A stretch of 64,000 nucleotides of DNA from Sorex araneus (taxonomy: Eukaryota; Chordata; Mammalia; Eulipotyphla; Soricidae): positions 154,551,217 through 154,615,216 of the forward strand of contig NC_073306.1 of the NCBI RefSeq assembly GCF_027595985.1. The letters are read 5' to 3'. Positions 11,077 through 22,329 of the stretch are shown piece by piece (position 1 is the stretch's first letter; each line of letters begins with the position of its first letter). The translations under genes were made by a program, and so were the position numbers. The notes beneath the pieces were generated by a model, which had not been told where the DNA came from, did not search any database, and saw only the letters and a list, made by a program, of their open reading frames with translations.

Positions 11077-11800
11077 AAAACTGAGGCTGGGCTCTCCGAC
11101 CAGACGAGACCTGGAGCGGCTGCACACAAACGGCTCCTCTGCTCCTAAAAGACTATGATCCCAGAGGCCTACTAACTCATTTCAGCACGCAGCGGCTTCT
11201 TACAGAAATGCCTCTAGACTGTGAACTGAGCCGTGAACCCATGCCGCCTCAGGAGGGGAAAGGGTTTTCCCTCTCAGCCTTTCCTTTCCGTGGTGGCAGC
11301 GGCGGCAGCAGCTGTGTCCGCATGGCGACCGCCATTTACAGACCCCACTAACCGCAGGTACAAGCTTGCAGTGATGCAACTTCTGGCAGAATTTTTTCTG
11401 GACTTAATTACTAAAATACCAGAAATTCAAAATTTTTCAATCGTATACTCTTCATTCTCAGCAATGTAAAACAAATTATCAAATGATGCCTTTTCAGCAG
11501 GTTTGATTGTTGGGGGAAAATTTCAAATAATAATAGTGAGTTTTCTGTTGAAATATTGAATATAATCAAAGTATAGAGAGAGTAAAATGAAGATCATTAG
11601 CCAAAAAGGTTGGGAGGGTGGGGTGGGATTGGAGGTATACTGGGGTTCTTGGTGGTGGAACATATGCACTGGTGAAGGGATGGGGGTTTGATCATTGTAC
11701 GACTGAGACTCAAACCTGAAAGCTTTGTAACAGTTTTCATGGTGATTCAATAAAAAAAAAATAAACAATGAAATAAAATAAATAAATAAAAACTGAGGCT
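11077..11800 (+). mobile_element. 700-bp composite non-autonomous L1-like element with 12-bp TSD
   Basis: Bounded by the perfect direct repeat AAAACTGAGGCT at 11077-11088 and 11789-11800. The first ~260 bp are GC-rich, with GGCAGCGGCGGCAGCAGC at ~11297 and a CGCATGGCGACCGCC segment. They look like a promoter or 5' UTR. The middle is AT-rich. The last ~170 bp (11608-11788) share the shrew L1 3'-UTR words (TGGTGGTGGAAC, GCACTGGTGAAGGGATGGG, ACGGTGATTC-like ending) seen at 33.75-33.9 kb, then AATAAA and an A-rich tail. ORF2 is absent. It is either an internally deleted or spliced LINE-1 RNA copy, or a transcript that read into an L1 3' end. The TSD makes retrotransposition of the whole 700 bp near certain. 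Confidence 0.85.
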
Positions 11801-11850
11801 CAAGGAAATAAAGAATCATGTAGCTGAGAGAGATGATTTACAAACTCAGT

Positions 11851-12034
11851 TGGAAGGGTCTAAGCAGTAACACAGAGGGTAGGATATTTGCCTTATGTGC
11901 TGCTGACTGGGGTTCAATCCCCGCCATCCCATATAATCCTCTGAGCTCACCAGAGGTGATCCCAGAGTGCAGAGTCCAGAGTCAGAAGGAAGTTTAATGA
12001 TGCGGGATGTGGCTCCAAAACAAAACAAAGCAAA
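11851..12034 (+). mobile_element. SOR-A SINE
   Basis: Head GTCTAAGCAGTAACACAGAGGG, B-box GGTTCAATCCC and CATCCCATATAATCC core, ending in AACAAAACAAAGCAAAAC. Short flanking similarity (ACAAACT on both sides) suggests a decayed TSD. Confidence 0.88.
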
Positions 12035-13090
12035 ACCTCACAAACTGAAATGATGTCTTGCTTTCTCAGTTCCATAGCTATTTCTTTCTATTGTTTCTTA
12101 ACTGCATTTTACTAATAGAATGCACAAGTTTTCTGTGCTAAGGGAATAAATGACCACGATTAATGACCATCACAACTAACCTTTTCTAATAATGAGAAAC
12201 TACTTCTTGACAGCATCTTCTTGGGCCTAACCAGTCTAATCAAGATCACAAGTTAATGTTATTTTATGATAATTTTCAGCTCTGAATTACTTAAAAATTT
12301 CCTTTTTTCTTTTAACATTTATTTTTAAATAATTTCAGTACCACTGACCAAAGGGGATGGTGTACTATAATGGCTAAGCTTATATTAATATGTCTATTTA
12401 TTTATTCCAGGGGAAAAGATACAATGGGAAATTAATAATAAAATTAATAATAATAATAATAATAATAAAAACTTACTTTAGACTAAAGAAATTCATTCTT
12501 ATTTGTGCCTATTTCTACCAATATTTAAATTTTAGTCAATACCTGCCACTTAAATCATCTCTTCCCACCAATTTTCACTTATTTTGGTTTTTGAGAGTAA
12601 GAATGAAAGATTTTTATAAAAAATGTGATATAATTTTTCTTGGATTATATAAGGATACAGGAGTGTTTTTTTTATATTTATGTCACAATCCAGAAAATTG
12701 TTTTAGTGACTATTATCTTAATCACTCAAGGGTGATTTTATGTGGTGCCAAACTAAATGTATGTGAAACAAGAAAATTCATTAGCAGTAATAAATGGCTC
12801 GTAGAACCTTCAAGGTAGATTCTCTTGTGGAGTGTTGTGTAGAACAGCCGACGAAAGATGGCAGCTAGTTCATCTTTCCTCACTCATCAGGTTCTTTAAT
12901 GGTCTCCTTCTTGCTTGGCCCCAGCTTGGCTCTGCACTGACAAAACACAGCTGGCGTCCACAATCTCTAGTCATCACAGGCCCAGATGCTGCTGAGAAAC
13001 CTGCTCGGGCTTTGTTTCATCACAAGTAGTAAAGATAAGTAGCAAATAACAATGGCAGAGTGACGTGAGTAAAATTGCTTGTGAAAGTTA
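12035..13090. other. Unique DNA with a short (AAT)n
   Basis: Contains (AAT)n at about 12432-12470. The 142-codon frame over 12390-12818 is AT-driven, begins inside that microsatellite area and resembles no protein I know; I do not call it a gene. Confidence 0.5.
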
Positions 13091-13093
13091 ATT

Positions 13094-13272
13094 TATTTGT
13101 CTGTTGTTTTGGAGACACACCCCACAGTGCCCAGGGCTTGCTCCTGGCTCTGTGCTCAGGGATCAATCCAGCCAGGGTCTCATGGGACCAAATGGGTCAC
13201 CAGGGATTGAACCTGGGTTTTTCTATATGCCAGGCAAACCCCTATCTGCTGCACCATCTCTCTGGCCCCATG
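13094..13272 (-). mobile_element. SOR-A SINE
   Basis: Antisense SOR: GGAGACACACCCCACAGTGC, CTCCTGGCTCTGTGCTCAGG, GGGATTGAACCTGGG and the head end CATCTCTCTGGCCCC. Confidence 0.88.
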
Positions 13273-13544
13273 TAAGTTAAATTTCTATGACTAAAGGAGG
13301 TTTGTAATAAACCAGTTTCGGTCTATCATATCAGGACATCCTTTAGTAGTTATTCCAAAACTATAGAGAAGATAATGCCCAGCCAAATGCCATCATGACA
13401 AAAAAAATCATTGGATAATACCTTTAAGATAAATATATGACATAATGTTGAAGTATTGGGCTCCCAACAAAGACCCAGATTTGGAAGAGAATATGACTAA
13501 AACTCTGGTTGACAAAGATATCAATTTATTATGGATCAGTCAAT

Positions 13545-13610
13545 ATAACCTTATACATACATTCATATACATGTATGTATATAAACACATATACACATAT
13601 ATATGTAACT
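13545..13610. repeat. ATAC/TATG microsatellite
   Basis: Imperfect alternating ACATACAT and GTATATA words, about 65 bp. Confidence 0.8.
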
Positions 13611-13944
13611 GAACATATCCTTCTGATTAACTTTGGGAGACAAAATGACTGAGCTGGAAACAGGTGGAATTGACATGGATATTCTTGGACTCTGATGTAA
13701 ATGCAAAATGGATGTTGTGACAGAAAGCCACCATATTAACTAAGATCCCCAGTGACCACAGCTGCAGTGAACTCACCAGATTCTCCAGGCTGCTCAAATG
13801 GGAGTGTTAGTTGAGGAATCAGAAGTCAAGGAAAACATCTATGGATGTTTTAGTATATCCTTACTGATTGATTCAACACTATTTTGTATAAGGATATTTA
13901 TTGATAATATCATTGGCCCTCCTGGAATGAAATGCAAATTAAAA

Positions 13945-14285
13945 AATATATTTATTTATTTATAAAAAAATTTTAATGTATCACAGTGAGGTACAGTTAC
14001 AGACTTAAAACTTTCGTGCTTGCGTTTCAGTCATACAGTGATTGAGCACCATCCCTCCACCAGTGCCCATTCTCCACCAGCAATGTTCCCAATATCCCTC
14101 CCACCACCACCCTCAGGCCCCCACCTCTATGGCAATGCAATGCAAAATTCGATATATAGTATATTCTGTCCATCTAAAACGTGGTCAGATCTCAATAGTA
14201 GGTATGATCAACAGACTTTATTTGGAGCAGAGTCTACATCTGGAATTCATGATGAAATTCCAAGCTCTTTTATTTAGTGGTGATA
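13945..14285 (-). mobile_element. LINE-1 3' UTR, antisense
   Basis: The plus strand begins with an A/T tail, then ATCACAGTGAGGTACAGTTAC, the complement of the terminal L1 words GTAACTGTACCTCACGGTGAT. CCAGTGCCCATTCTCCACCA is the complement of TGGTGGAGAATGGGCACTGG found at 33.79 kb. It is the same L1 lineage as the 32.6-34.3 kb copy, 5'-truncated. Confidence 0.88.
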
Positions 14286-14498
14286 TAACTGTGCAATAAT
14301 CACTAAATTAATAAATTAGCTTTTTTATTGGGAAATTCAAATAATGTATAGGCATACATTAGACAGATTTATATTGATGAACACAGACCATAATGGCTAA
14401 TAAATAATTTTATTGCTAAATATTCGGGCTGATATTTTTCCTAACTACAATGGAAATGTATATTTATATCTGGTATCTATATCAACGTCTATATCTGG

Positions 14499-14749
14499 GG
14501 AGCTGGAGGTGGCTTGGTGGCAAAAACGTCCCTGTCCTGCAAGCATGAGGTTATGAGTTCTATCCCTGGTGCTACCTACATGTGTGGGATAGCGTTGTCA
14601 TCTGGGAGTCTTGCGTGTGACTGTCATTGTATTGGCATGTACAAGTACTACTGGTGATGCATATGCTCTCCAGCAAGCAGCAAAAGTCAAGCTTTATGAG
14701 CAGCATGGGCAGGAGTATCACACTTCTCAGAAAAAAAAGGAAAAAAAAG
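14499..14749 (+). mobile_element. Second tRNA-derived SINE family
   Basis: The head GGAGCTGGAGGTGGCTTGGTGG and a B-box-like GTTATGAGTTCTATCCC are tRNA-like but distinct from SOR. The body (GGATAGCGTTGTCATCTGGG ... TCTCCAGCAAGCAGC) has no SOR core. It ends in an A-rich tail (AAAAAAAAGGAAAAAAAAG). It is the only copy I see in the window. Confidence 0.65.
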
Positions 14750-14926
14750 ATCTCTGTCTTCATTTGGGCAATTTTGGCAATATTTTCTCTTTGAGATCAT
14801 CTCAGGAAGGTGGTGGTAAAGGAGGGGATACTTAGGATGTCCCACACACAAGCACTCGGTGTTTCTCTCAGTTCTCTTCCTATACCTGCTCTTTTGTTGA
14901 GTAGAAAATACAAGAGCAGGTGCCTT

Positions 14927-15133
14927 AGAAAGATGACCTAGGGGCTGGATTGATAGCACTGCGGGTAGGGCATTTGCCTTGCACGCTGCCGACCCGGGAT
15001 AGAATCCCAGCATCCTATATGGTCCCCTGAGCACCGCCAGGGGTGATTCCTGAGTGCATGAGCCAGGAGTGACCCCTGTGCATTGCTGGGTGTGACCCAA
15101 AAAGCAAAAAAAAAAAAAAAGAAACATGACCCA
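14927..15133 (+). mobile_element. SOR-A SINE with near-perfect TSD
   Basis: Body 14941-15119, close to the youngest form (GCACGCTGCCGACCCGGG, GTGACCCAAAAAGC + A15). Flanks AGAAAGATGACCTA and AGAAACATGACCCA match at 12 of 14 positions. This copy contains the GAGTGCATGAGCCAGG variant, shared with 61.2 kb, rather than GAGTGCAGAGCC. Confidence 0.93.
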
Positions 15134-15849
15134 AATGCTTCATTCATACTATCCAAGTGCATGCCCATGGAATGGTCAACCCTTGTTTGATCCAAACAAA
15201 CACAGATGGCATTGGAATAGCAACTAGGTTCTGCCATGTGTTGATGATACTGTCATTTGGGCACTGAAGAAGAAAATAAAGGATTAAAAAAGATATTGTG
15301 AATGGGAACTTTGGAGTTAAACTGGTAATGGAATGGGAACAATGGGCAACTTGGTATTAGATTTATAGTGTGGCATTGGGTCACTCACAAATTGTGACAG
15401 AGTCATTGCCACCGGCAAGCTGCTCATTCAATTGTTAGATATGTTCTTGGTATTGACTGTCCCTCATATGCATCTCATCATTGGGATGCAAACAGTGAAC
15501 ATTAAATAGTAAAAAAAAAGAGGAAGGAAAATAATACAATGTTGGTCTAGTGTAAGAGACTAGCACTTTGCCGGCAGATGCCTCTCTCAATATCACCAAA
15601 ACCAGATGGTGGGGAAAGGAAATGGACTGAATGTGTCCAGTTATTCTCATCAGCAGTAAGGAATGTATAATGAATGAAGAAGGTAACCCATTTTTTTCAG
15701 TTTATATTTTGAAACATATCTTAGGAGGGCTATAGCCACTGTTTATCAAGAATGTTTGTTTATAGATTAATTAGATGGTCAATGGGTGAGGGGGAGTGGC
15801 AATTTCAAGAGTGTTAGAGAAAGTTGATGTACTTTAATAATAAAAATAA

Positions 15850-15941
15850 TACAGTGTATGGAAAACCTACTATGTACAAACATTTTCATTTAATTTGTGT
15901 AATAATCCTATCATTATTTTTGTTCCGTTTTCTTATTTACT
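15850..15941 (-). mobile_element. MIR fragment, antisense
   Basis: CCTACTATGTACAAACATTTTCATTTAATTTGTGTAATAATCC matches the antisense MIR series. The GTTTTCTTATTTACTGAGGCA part follows. A SOR copy then interrupts or replaces the rest. Confidence 0.65.
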
Positions 15942-16076
15942 GAGGCACACCAGTGGCATTCCTGATTATGAATTCAGAGATCTCTCATGGCAGAACTTGG
16001 GTGATCTGAAGTGCTGAATATTGAACCCAGGTTGTTCAAATTCAAGGACTTTCCACTATACTATCTCTCTGGCCCT
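15942..16076 (-). mobile_element. SOR-A SINE, diverged
   Basis: Antisense SOR ending at ATTGAACCCAGGTTG...CTATCTCTCTGGCCC. It lies directly against the MIR fragment. Confidence 0.75.
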
Positions 16077-16998
16077 GACACTGTTTCTATTATTTATGTG
16101 ACTTAAAACTCCTACATAATGTAAGGAGTGTTAGAGACTGAATTGTATTCATTTCCAATTTGTTTGTTGAAATCTATTTCTCACTCTGAATTTGAAATTA
16201 AGTGGAAAAGCATCTCTGCAGATATATTCAGTTAAGATGAGGTCAAACATACATAGACCTTTAGTCCAATATGATTTGGGACATTGGTACATAGAAATAC
16301 ATATAAGGAAAACATTTTGTTGATTACCTCACATCACAAACCACAGGATGACCAGAAGCTAAGATAGAATCCTAGAATAGATCTGTCCTTATTATTAACA
16401 TATATATCTTTTAGAGTGGAGGTATGGACCAAACTCAGCTGTGCTTTTAGGACTTACTTTTGACCCTATGCTCAGTAATCGTTCCTTGGCATTGTGTGGT
16501 CCCTATATTGGGTGTTTGTTAGAAATGCAAGTCCTCCAAGACTGGTTTGAAACCTTGGAATCAGGAAGTGGGTGGGATACAGACATCACCATTGAATGAG
16601 CCCTTAAAAAATTTTACTATACCTCAAATTCTGTGGGCCACTGGTTTAGGGAATGGAGTTCAGTCATGTATGAAGATTGTTGAAGATTTAAGTGTAGTCT
16701 AACTCATAGAAAGTAAAAAAAATAATATAGAAGGTATAGTAGATTAAATTTTCCTTGAATTAAAACATGAACAATATAAGTAATGCAAATATATGAGTGT
16801 CAGGTAAAATGACAGAGACAAATGACTAGAAAAATTATTCTAATCATTTAACATATTAAAATGAAAACACATATAATGTAACACAATGGAGTTGCAAAAT
16901 CATCTTCTTCAAACTAAAAATTTAAGGAGATATTTTTAGGGAAAAATATCTATGCAAGACATAATTGGCTAACATGTCTAAGATAGTGAAAAACATTC

Positions 16999-17240
16999 AG
17001 CCAAAACAATAGTGCAGCGGCCAGGGTGCCGGCCTTGTGCGCCCAACCTGGGGCTGGGCACCAGCATCACATATGGCCCCTCAACCACTTCCAGAAGTGA
17101 ACCCTGAATGCAGAGCCGGGACTAAGCTCTGAACACTTACTCTTGTGCTCGCATACTCCTGTGCTTACTCTGTCTGTGGCCCCAAAGCAAACAACAGATG
17201 AAGTAAAGAAAAGCAAAAACAACCCCCCCCAAAAAAAGAA
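16999..17240 (+). mobile_element. SOR-A SINE, diverged, long A/C-rich end
   Basis: Head AAACAATAGTGCAGCGGCC, core CACATATGGCCCCTCAACC and GTGGCCCCAAAGC. Extended near 17133-17165 relative to other copies. It ends in ACCCCCCCCAAAAAAAG. Confidence 0.75.
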
Positions 17241-17295
17241 ACAAACAAATATTACATTCCTGGGGTTTATGAATCACACAATATTACAGCTATGT

Positions 17296-17450
17296 CATTT
17301 TTTTGGGAGGGAATAGAACCCAGCAATGCACAGGGGTTACTCCTGGCTTTGTACTCAGGAATTACCCCTGGCGGTGCTCAGGGGGCCGTATGGGATGCTG
17401 GGATTCAAACCTGCAAACACCCTACCTGCTGTGCTATGGGTCCAGCCCAA
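17296..17450 (-). mobile_element. SOR-A SINE
   Basis: Antisense SOR: AGCAATGCACAGGGGTTACTCC, CAGGGGGCCGTATGGGATGC, head end CTATGGGTCCAGCCC. Confidence 0.85.
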
Positions 17451-17996
17451 TCTGTGTCATTATTTGTGTTTAAAGCCCACAGTGACATAGAGCATGTTTG
17501 CTGATAGCATACCTACCCCTTCTTACTATAAGGGGAAGAAAAAAGAAATTAGAAGCAAATGCTTAAAAACATGAAAAAAATTACTATAACATTAAGTCTC
17601 AGATGTGCAAGTAACACCATCTAGAGCCTTATCCATTTTTCCTGGCAGACATTTATCCAAGCAGGGACAATCATACGTGTATCTGAACAAAGTAATAAGA
17701 GCCAGGGACAGACACTTCATGCGGCTTAAGAGATCAATAACCAAGAAGACTTCACTCTAATCCACAGACATGCACCAAAGGGACAGAAACACTTATTTAC
17801 AAGTCCACTGTGGTGGTCAGAGAGTCTGTCCTGGGGTTAAGACCCATACACTGCTGTTAACCAACCCCACCACGTGCTCCCCCAAGTATTACCATATGCA
17901 TTCCTGGAGGAACCGGGGCACGGGGTGGCCCAGTTACTCTCCTATGAGGCAGGCCCTCAGCTGCATTGCATTGTTGGATCCTCACATTGAATAGTA

Positions 17997-18085
17997 GTCG
18001 GGCTGGCAGAGAATTTCTCAGAAGCTTTTCAAGGCCTCTTGAGCACTGCTAGGGAATTTCCCCCAAATAAAAATAAAATAAAAGA
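17997..18085 (+). mobile_element. Internally deleted SOR-A SINE
   Basis: Short copy with the GGGCTGGCAGAG head and TTGAGCACTGCTAGGG core, followed by AAATAAAAATAAAATAAAAG. Confidence 0.55.
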
Positions 18086-18117
18086 TCTCTCAGTAGACCT
18101 GAGAAGATACATAGATG

Positions 18118-18696
18118 GGAACAAAAATCACTGTATCACTGTCACTGTTGTCCCGTTGCTCATCGATTTGCTCGAGTGGGTGCCAATAACATCTCCATTC
18201 GTCCCTGTCACGTTCAGGGTCAGGGGAACAAAGCCCATTATTGTTACTGTTTTTGGCATATAGAATACACCACAGGTAGCTTGTCAGGCTCTGCTGTGCA
18301 AGATTCTGCATCGCTCTCTTCCAGGAGATTTGTTTTATAGACTCTGGATCTTGGCCATTGATGAGATTACATGGCACCGGGGCAGTTTGTGGGTGTGGCT
18401 GCCAAGCTACTGGAAAACTGAGAATCTGATTGGAGGAGGCCCAGTCCCAATCTGAGCAGGCTTGGATATTTCAGCCACGGGTCCTGCATCCCTGGGTTCC
18501 TCTGCAGGTTCCTTCATGGGTAAGGCTCATCTGAGCGTGTGGAGAGTGGCCTTGAGTATGGCTGCAGATGGGTTCTGGAGGTTTTCAGCTGCTGGGGCTA
18601 TAGTTGGGGAGGGGAGGGAAACTCAATCCGCCCCCTTCGAAGGGGCCCCTGTGAAAACAGCCTGTCTCGGGGCCGGAGATTCTGCCAGGAACAAAA
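18118..18696 (-). mobile_element. Composite repeat X + RTE tail, flanked by 9-bp TSD
   Basis: A single 561-bp unit (18127-18687) between perfect direct repeats GGAACAAAA at 18118-18126 and 18688-18696. On the minus strand the 5' ~390 bp is repeat X: GCAGAATCTCCGGCCCCGAG at the start, a CCACACGCTCAGATGAGCC block, CAGTTTTCCAGTAGCTTGGC, then CTATAAAACAAATCTCC and a second GCAGAATCT. The 3' ~180 bp is the SOR-R middle and tail (GCAGAGCCTGACAAGCTACC ... GACAGGGACGAATGGAG ... CAGTGATACAGTGAT). There is no tRNA head and no poly(A). The GACAGGGACGAATGG segment extends further into the RTE ORF end than the usual SOR-R tail. Repeat X recurs at 28.9, 44.7 and 52.5 kb. Confidence 0.85.
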
Positions 18697-18933
18697 TAGT
18701 TCTCAGGAATTTTAACACCTCACTCTTATCATTGAACAGAGCAACCAGACAGAGCATTAAAGAATCAAGTCTTAAATGAGGAAGAAATTGAATCAATAAA
18801 CATTTACAGTATCTTCACTCCCCAACAAAGCTGAATATTCATTCTTGTTCAGTGCACATGGAATTAGCTCCAGGATATGTACATCATGGGACAAGAACTT
18901 ACACAAAAAAGGAATCCTATCAAATAAATAATG

Positions 18934-19112
18934 TGCAGCTAGAGAAGATAGTACAGCCAGTATGGCATTTGCCTCACACATAGCCAACCTAGGTTCATTC
19001 CCTGGCACCCCAATTGGTCCTCTGAACCCTACCAGGAGTAATCCCTGAACATAGATCAGGAGCAGGTCCTGAGCCTGACAGGTGTGGCCTAAAAATAAAA
19101 CAAAACCAAAAC
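18934..19112 (+). mobile_element. SOR-A SINE, diverged
   Basis: Head AGAGAAGATAGTACAGCC, B-box AGGTTCATTCCC, core TTGGTCCTCTGAACCC, A-rich end AAAATAAAACAAAACC. Confidence 0.82.
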
Positions 19113-19591
19113 AATAATATGGCATAACATTTAAGAATTTTATTAATGGTTAAAGATTTTTGAAAAAGAAAGTGATTTAGAATTGTGATAAAATGCCCTG
19201 CAATAAAACAGGTGACAGAGGAGTCTTAAATTATATGCGAGACCCGTATATAGTAAAATATACCTCTAAGCTAGATGCAAAGCCAACACTCCCCATCAGT
19301 TTAGTTTCTTTCTACACCCCCACTTATGTGTCCTCAATGGTCTCTGAACTTCCTCATTTCAGAAGAATGATTAGTTACACAGGGCATCAGAAAGCTAAGA
19401 AAAAATTCTCTCAGGTCTAACAGACTTGGTTTCCAGTCTTCTATTGCTGCTGTTCCTTATATTTTCTAGTTATGGGTAGGTTACATTGCATCAGCAATTC
19501 CACATTTGTATAGAATGGAAAGAAGAATAACCTACTTCATAAAATGAGTGACTAGAGATCTTACTGTGAGATAAAAATTCCTGGCATATAT

Positions 19592-19752
19592 TTTTTAGCT
19601 TTTTGGGGGATCATACCAGTGAGAGTCAGAGCTTCCTCCTTGTTCTGACTCAGATCACTCCTTGGGGATCCAGGGAACACATGGTCTGCTGGGGATCAAA
19701 CACAACTTGTGTAAGAAAGTACCCTGCTTGCTGTACCACTGCTCTGGTAACC
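19592..19752 (-). mobile_element. SOR-A SINE, old
   Basis: Antisense SOR with GGGGATCAAACACAAC in the B-box position and head end GTACCACTGCTCTGG. Confidence 0.65.
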
Positions 19753-19754
19753 TA

Positions 19755-22320
19755 TTTGGCATATTTTGATATAAATGCAAACAAGAAAAAGTATGAGGGA
19801 ATGAACATGAGAGAAAATAGCATTGCTCTCTTTCAAATGTTTATAAAAAATGAAAATCAGGTAGTAAAAATGATTGGCATATAAAGGAAACATAAAACAG
19901 AGGGGAAAGTAAAGTGACAAATTAAGACCAAATATATCTGGTATGACAATGCGTGCAACTATGTTCAAATCTCCCTTACAATACTCTATTTGAGTTTGAG
20001 ATATTCAGCACAGCTGCACATTGTCTACAGGGCAACATGGGAAATGTGACCTGTATTATTTGTGTATTGTGCCCGGATACACAATTGTGTAGATGAGAAA
20101 ATGACTGACGAGCAAAAGAAGCCACTTCCAAATGTCAATCACAATGGAAACGGGACTGAAAACTATGAACATTTTATTGCCAAACCAACTTGACAGTGCC
20201 AATAAGTGACTAATTGAATTAGAAATTCTACTGCTTTACTTCTTGAAGCTACTATTATGAAACAAAACCTTTCGGAACAAAGCCTCTACATAACTCCCTG
20301 CAAAGACGGTCTTAATAGGTTTGTGCCTGACAAATTTCACTTGTTTTCCCAAGTAAGGTTTTTCAAGCTCTTCTATTTGCCAGGTGAATTGTTCAGGGCC
20401 TCACACCAGAGACGCTAATGGTAAAGATGTGTGAGCGCAGAAGCTAAAGGGCTTTCATACCTTCTTGGGCTGCCAATAATGAGACCGAACAAACCATCTC
20501 AATGCTGCTGCAAAGGTTAAGGGACTTAGAAACAACTACATCAGAGCAAAAGATTTTAATTAGCAGAGACTTGGAGTTAGAGCAAATGCTCTTCAAAAGC
20601 TCCCTGGGGAAAAATGCCTTTATTAGCAAAGACCCATACCCTGGGGTACCTTTATTTCCCCCGGTTGTACTTCATTTCTTTGTTTTAATTTTTATTTTTC
20701 TCTTCTTTCACTTTTCAAATAGCAACTGATAGTAGAGACTTTCCTAGATGTGCTGGTCTCACCACTTTCTTTTCATTTATCCTCTTCAAATCGCAATGGG
20801 ACCGTTTTAACGGACATTATTTGCCACCCCCTCCCTTTTCTTTCTGGTGGCTCCTTTCCAATACTCCATTTGTTCATCCATTCAAAGGAGTGATAATAAA
20901 ATCCAGGTCCCTTTTATATTTTTTTCTTAGAGATTTTGCTTTTCTCTTTGTTTCAGTGACTCTTTTTTTTTCTTGTCCCATAATTTTTCCTAGCCAGGAG
21001 ATATTTGTTCTTAAGTGTTCAAGTAGTGTTATATGGCACACCTTCAGTAACTATGAATTAATCAAATTTAAAATTAATTTTGATTTTCAAATGAATTTCC
21101 ATTTCATGCTGTCAGTCTATAAGAGTTGATTTTTATTTCTCCTTTGGGATACTCACTTTTTGGTCAGGTTTACTGCATAAGTTAATAACCCAATTTTTGT
21201 GATGTAAACTGCTCAGTATGTACTAGAATAAAACTAAGCCCTATAACTTTAAATCTTCAATATTTTTTTCGCCATGAAATTCACAATATATAAAACTAGA
21301 GTATATGTGAAATCATATTTTCCCCCAATAAATGTTCTCCTTTTTAATATTAAGGGGGAAAGTCAACATAAAAAGTGTATTAATTCCCTTTACTTGAAAT
21401 TCTTATGGTAAATAGTTTTCTGTCCAAAACTGAGAAAATGTGCAATATTAATTCTAACCCCAGACTAAATAACTCACCAGTTAAGAGTATCTGTTTCAAA
21501 ATTATTTCAATAATTCCAAAACTGCAAATAAAAATATGTGTAGTATTTTTAAGAATCACAAGCACTCTGAGATTTATGAAATGGAGAAACTTTGGCCATT
21601 TTTCCATTCAGCTATTGCAACCTTGCAAGTTTCTGATGGATTAACGATATGTGTAAATGGCCACAATATAAGTAGGTGGAAAGTTTCAGAAGTCTGGAAT
21701 GTGTAAGTTTTATGTCAAGTGACTTTGAAATGGAGAACTCTTATAGTTCACTCACAGCAACTTGAAATAGCTATTGACTTATGTTCCAGTTTCAGTTTCT
21801 GTAATTGTTTGACTGAAAAATAATAATACACTCAAATTCTTATTTGAACAATTTTTCTGTTGCAATATGGTTTGTTTCTATTACCATGTTTTTTGGATTA
21901 GTGTTTTAGCAGTCAGGTAATTCCCAAATGATTTGTGAGTTTTTGATTTTTTTCAGTTATTGAGTTTTAACCTTGTAAATGAAAGATAGGATGGATGACT
22001 AATTTTGTACTGGGAAAATTTACAGGAACCAATAAACCATATTTATATGCCCTTCTCTGAGACAATTTGCTACACTTGCTCATTGGGAGCCAATTGGTTA
22101 TTGCAATAAGTAATTAATTAGCAAAGGATGAAATTTCTATGGGTTCTAAGAAATAGCTATTGAAATATTTCACCCATTTTCTCTTAATTATCAAGATTAT
22201 GGCAGCTGGTCAATGAGGTGGGCACTGTGCTCTCATTGGGCCCTGCCTCTCAGAAAGATTTGTAGGCAACTTGGAAACCAGGAAAAAACTTGAGATTTTT
22301 GATCTATAGTTAGTTGCCAC
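19755..22320. other. Low-repeat unique DNA
   Basis: About 2.5 kb without a recognisable repeat, unusual here. No coding gene: frames are short and AT-biased. The part at 20350-20660 is more GC-balanced, with TAAT-rich words (AATAATGAGACC, TTTAATTAGCAGAG), and could be a conserved non-coding element. Confidence 0.5.
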
Positions 22321-22329
22321 CGTAGATTA

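Noticed and set aside
12390..12818. 142-codon plus-strand frame
   Set aside because: Starts in an (AAT)n area, composition follows AT bias, no known domain, no flanking gene structure.
16425..16530. Possible antisense SOR fragment
   Set aside because: Some SOR-like words (CTCAGCTGTGCTTTTAGGAC) but head and tail are not recognisable.
18462..18779. 105-codon plus-strand frame
   Set aside because: Lies on the antisense strand of repeat X; the similar frame at 52529-52744 (minus) shows it is repeat-derived.
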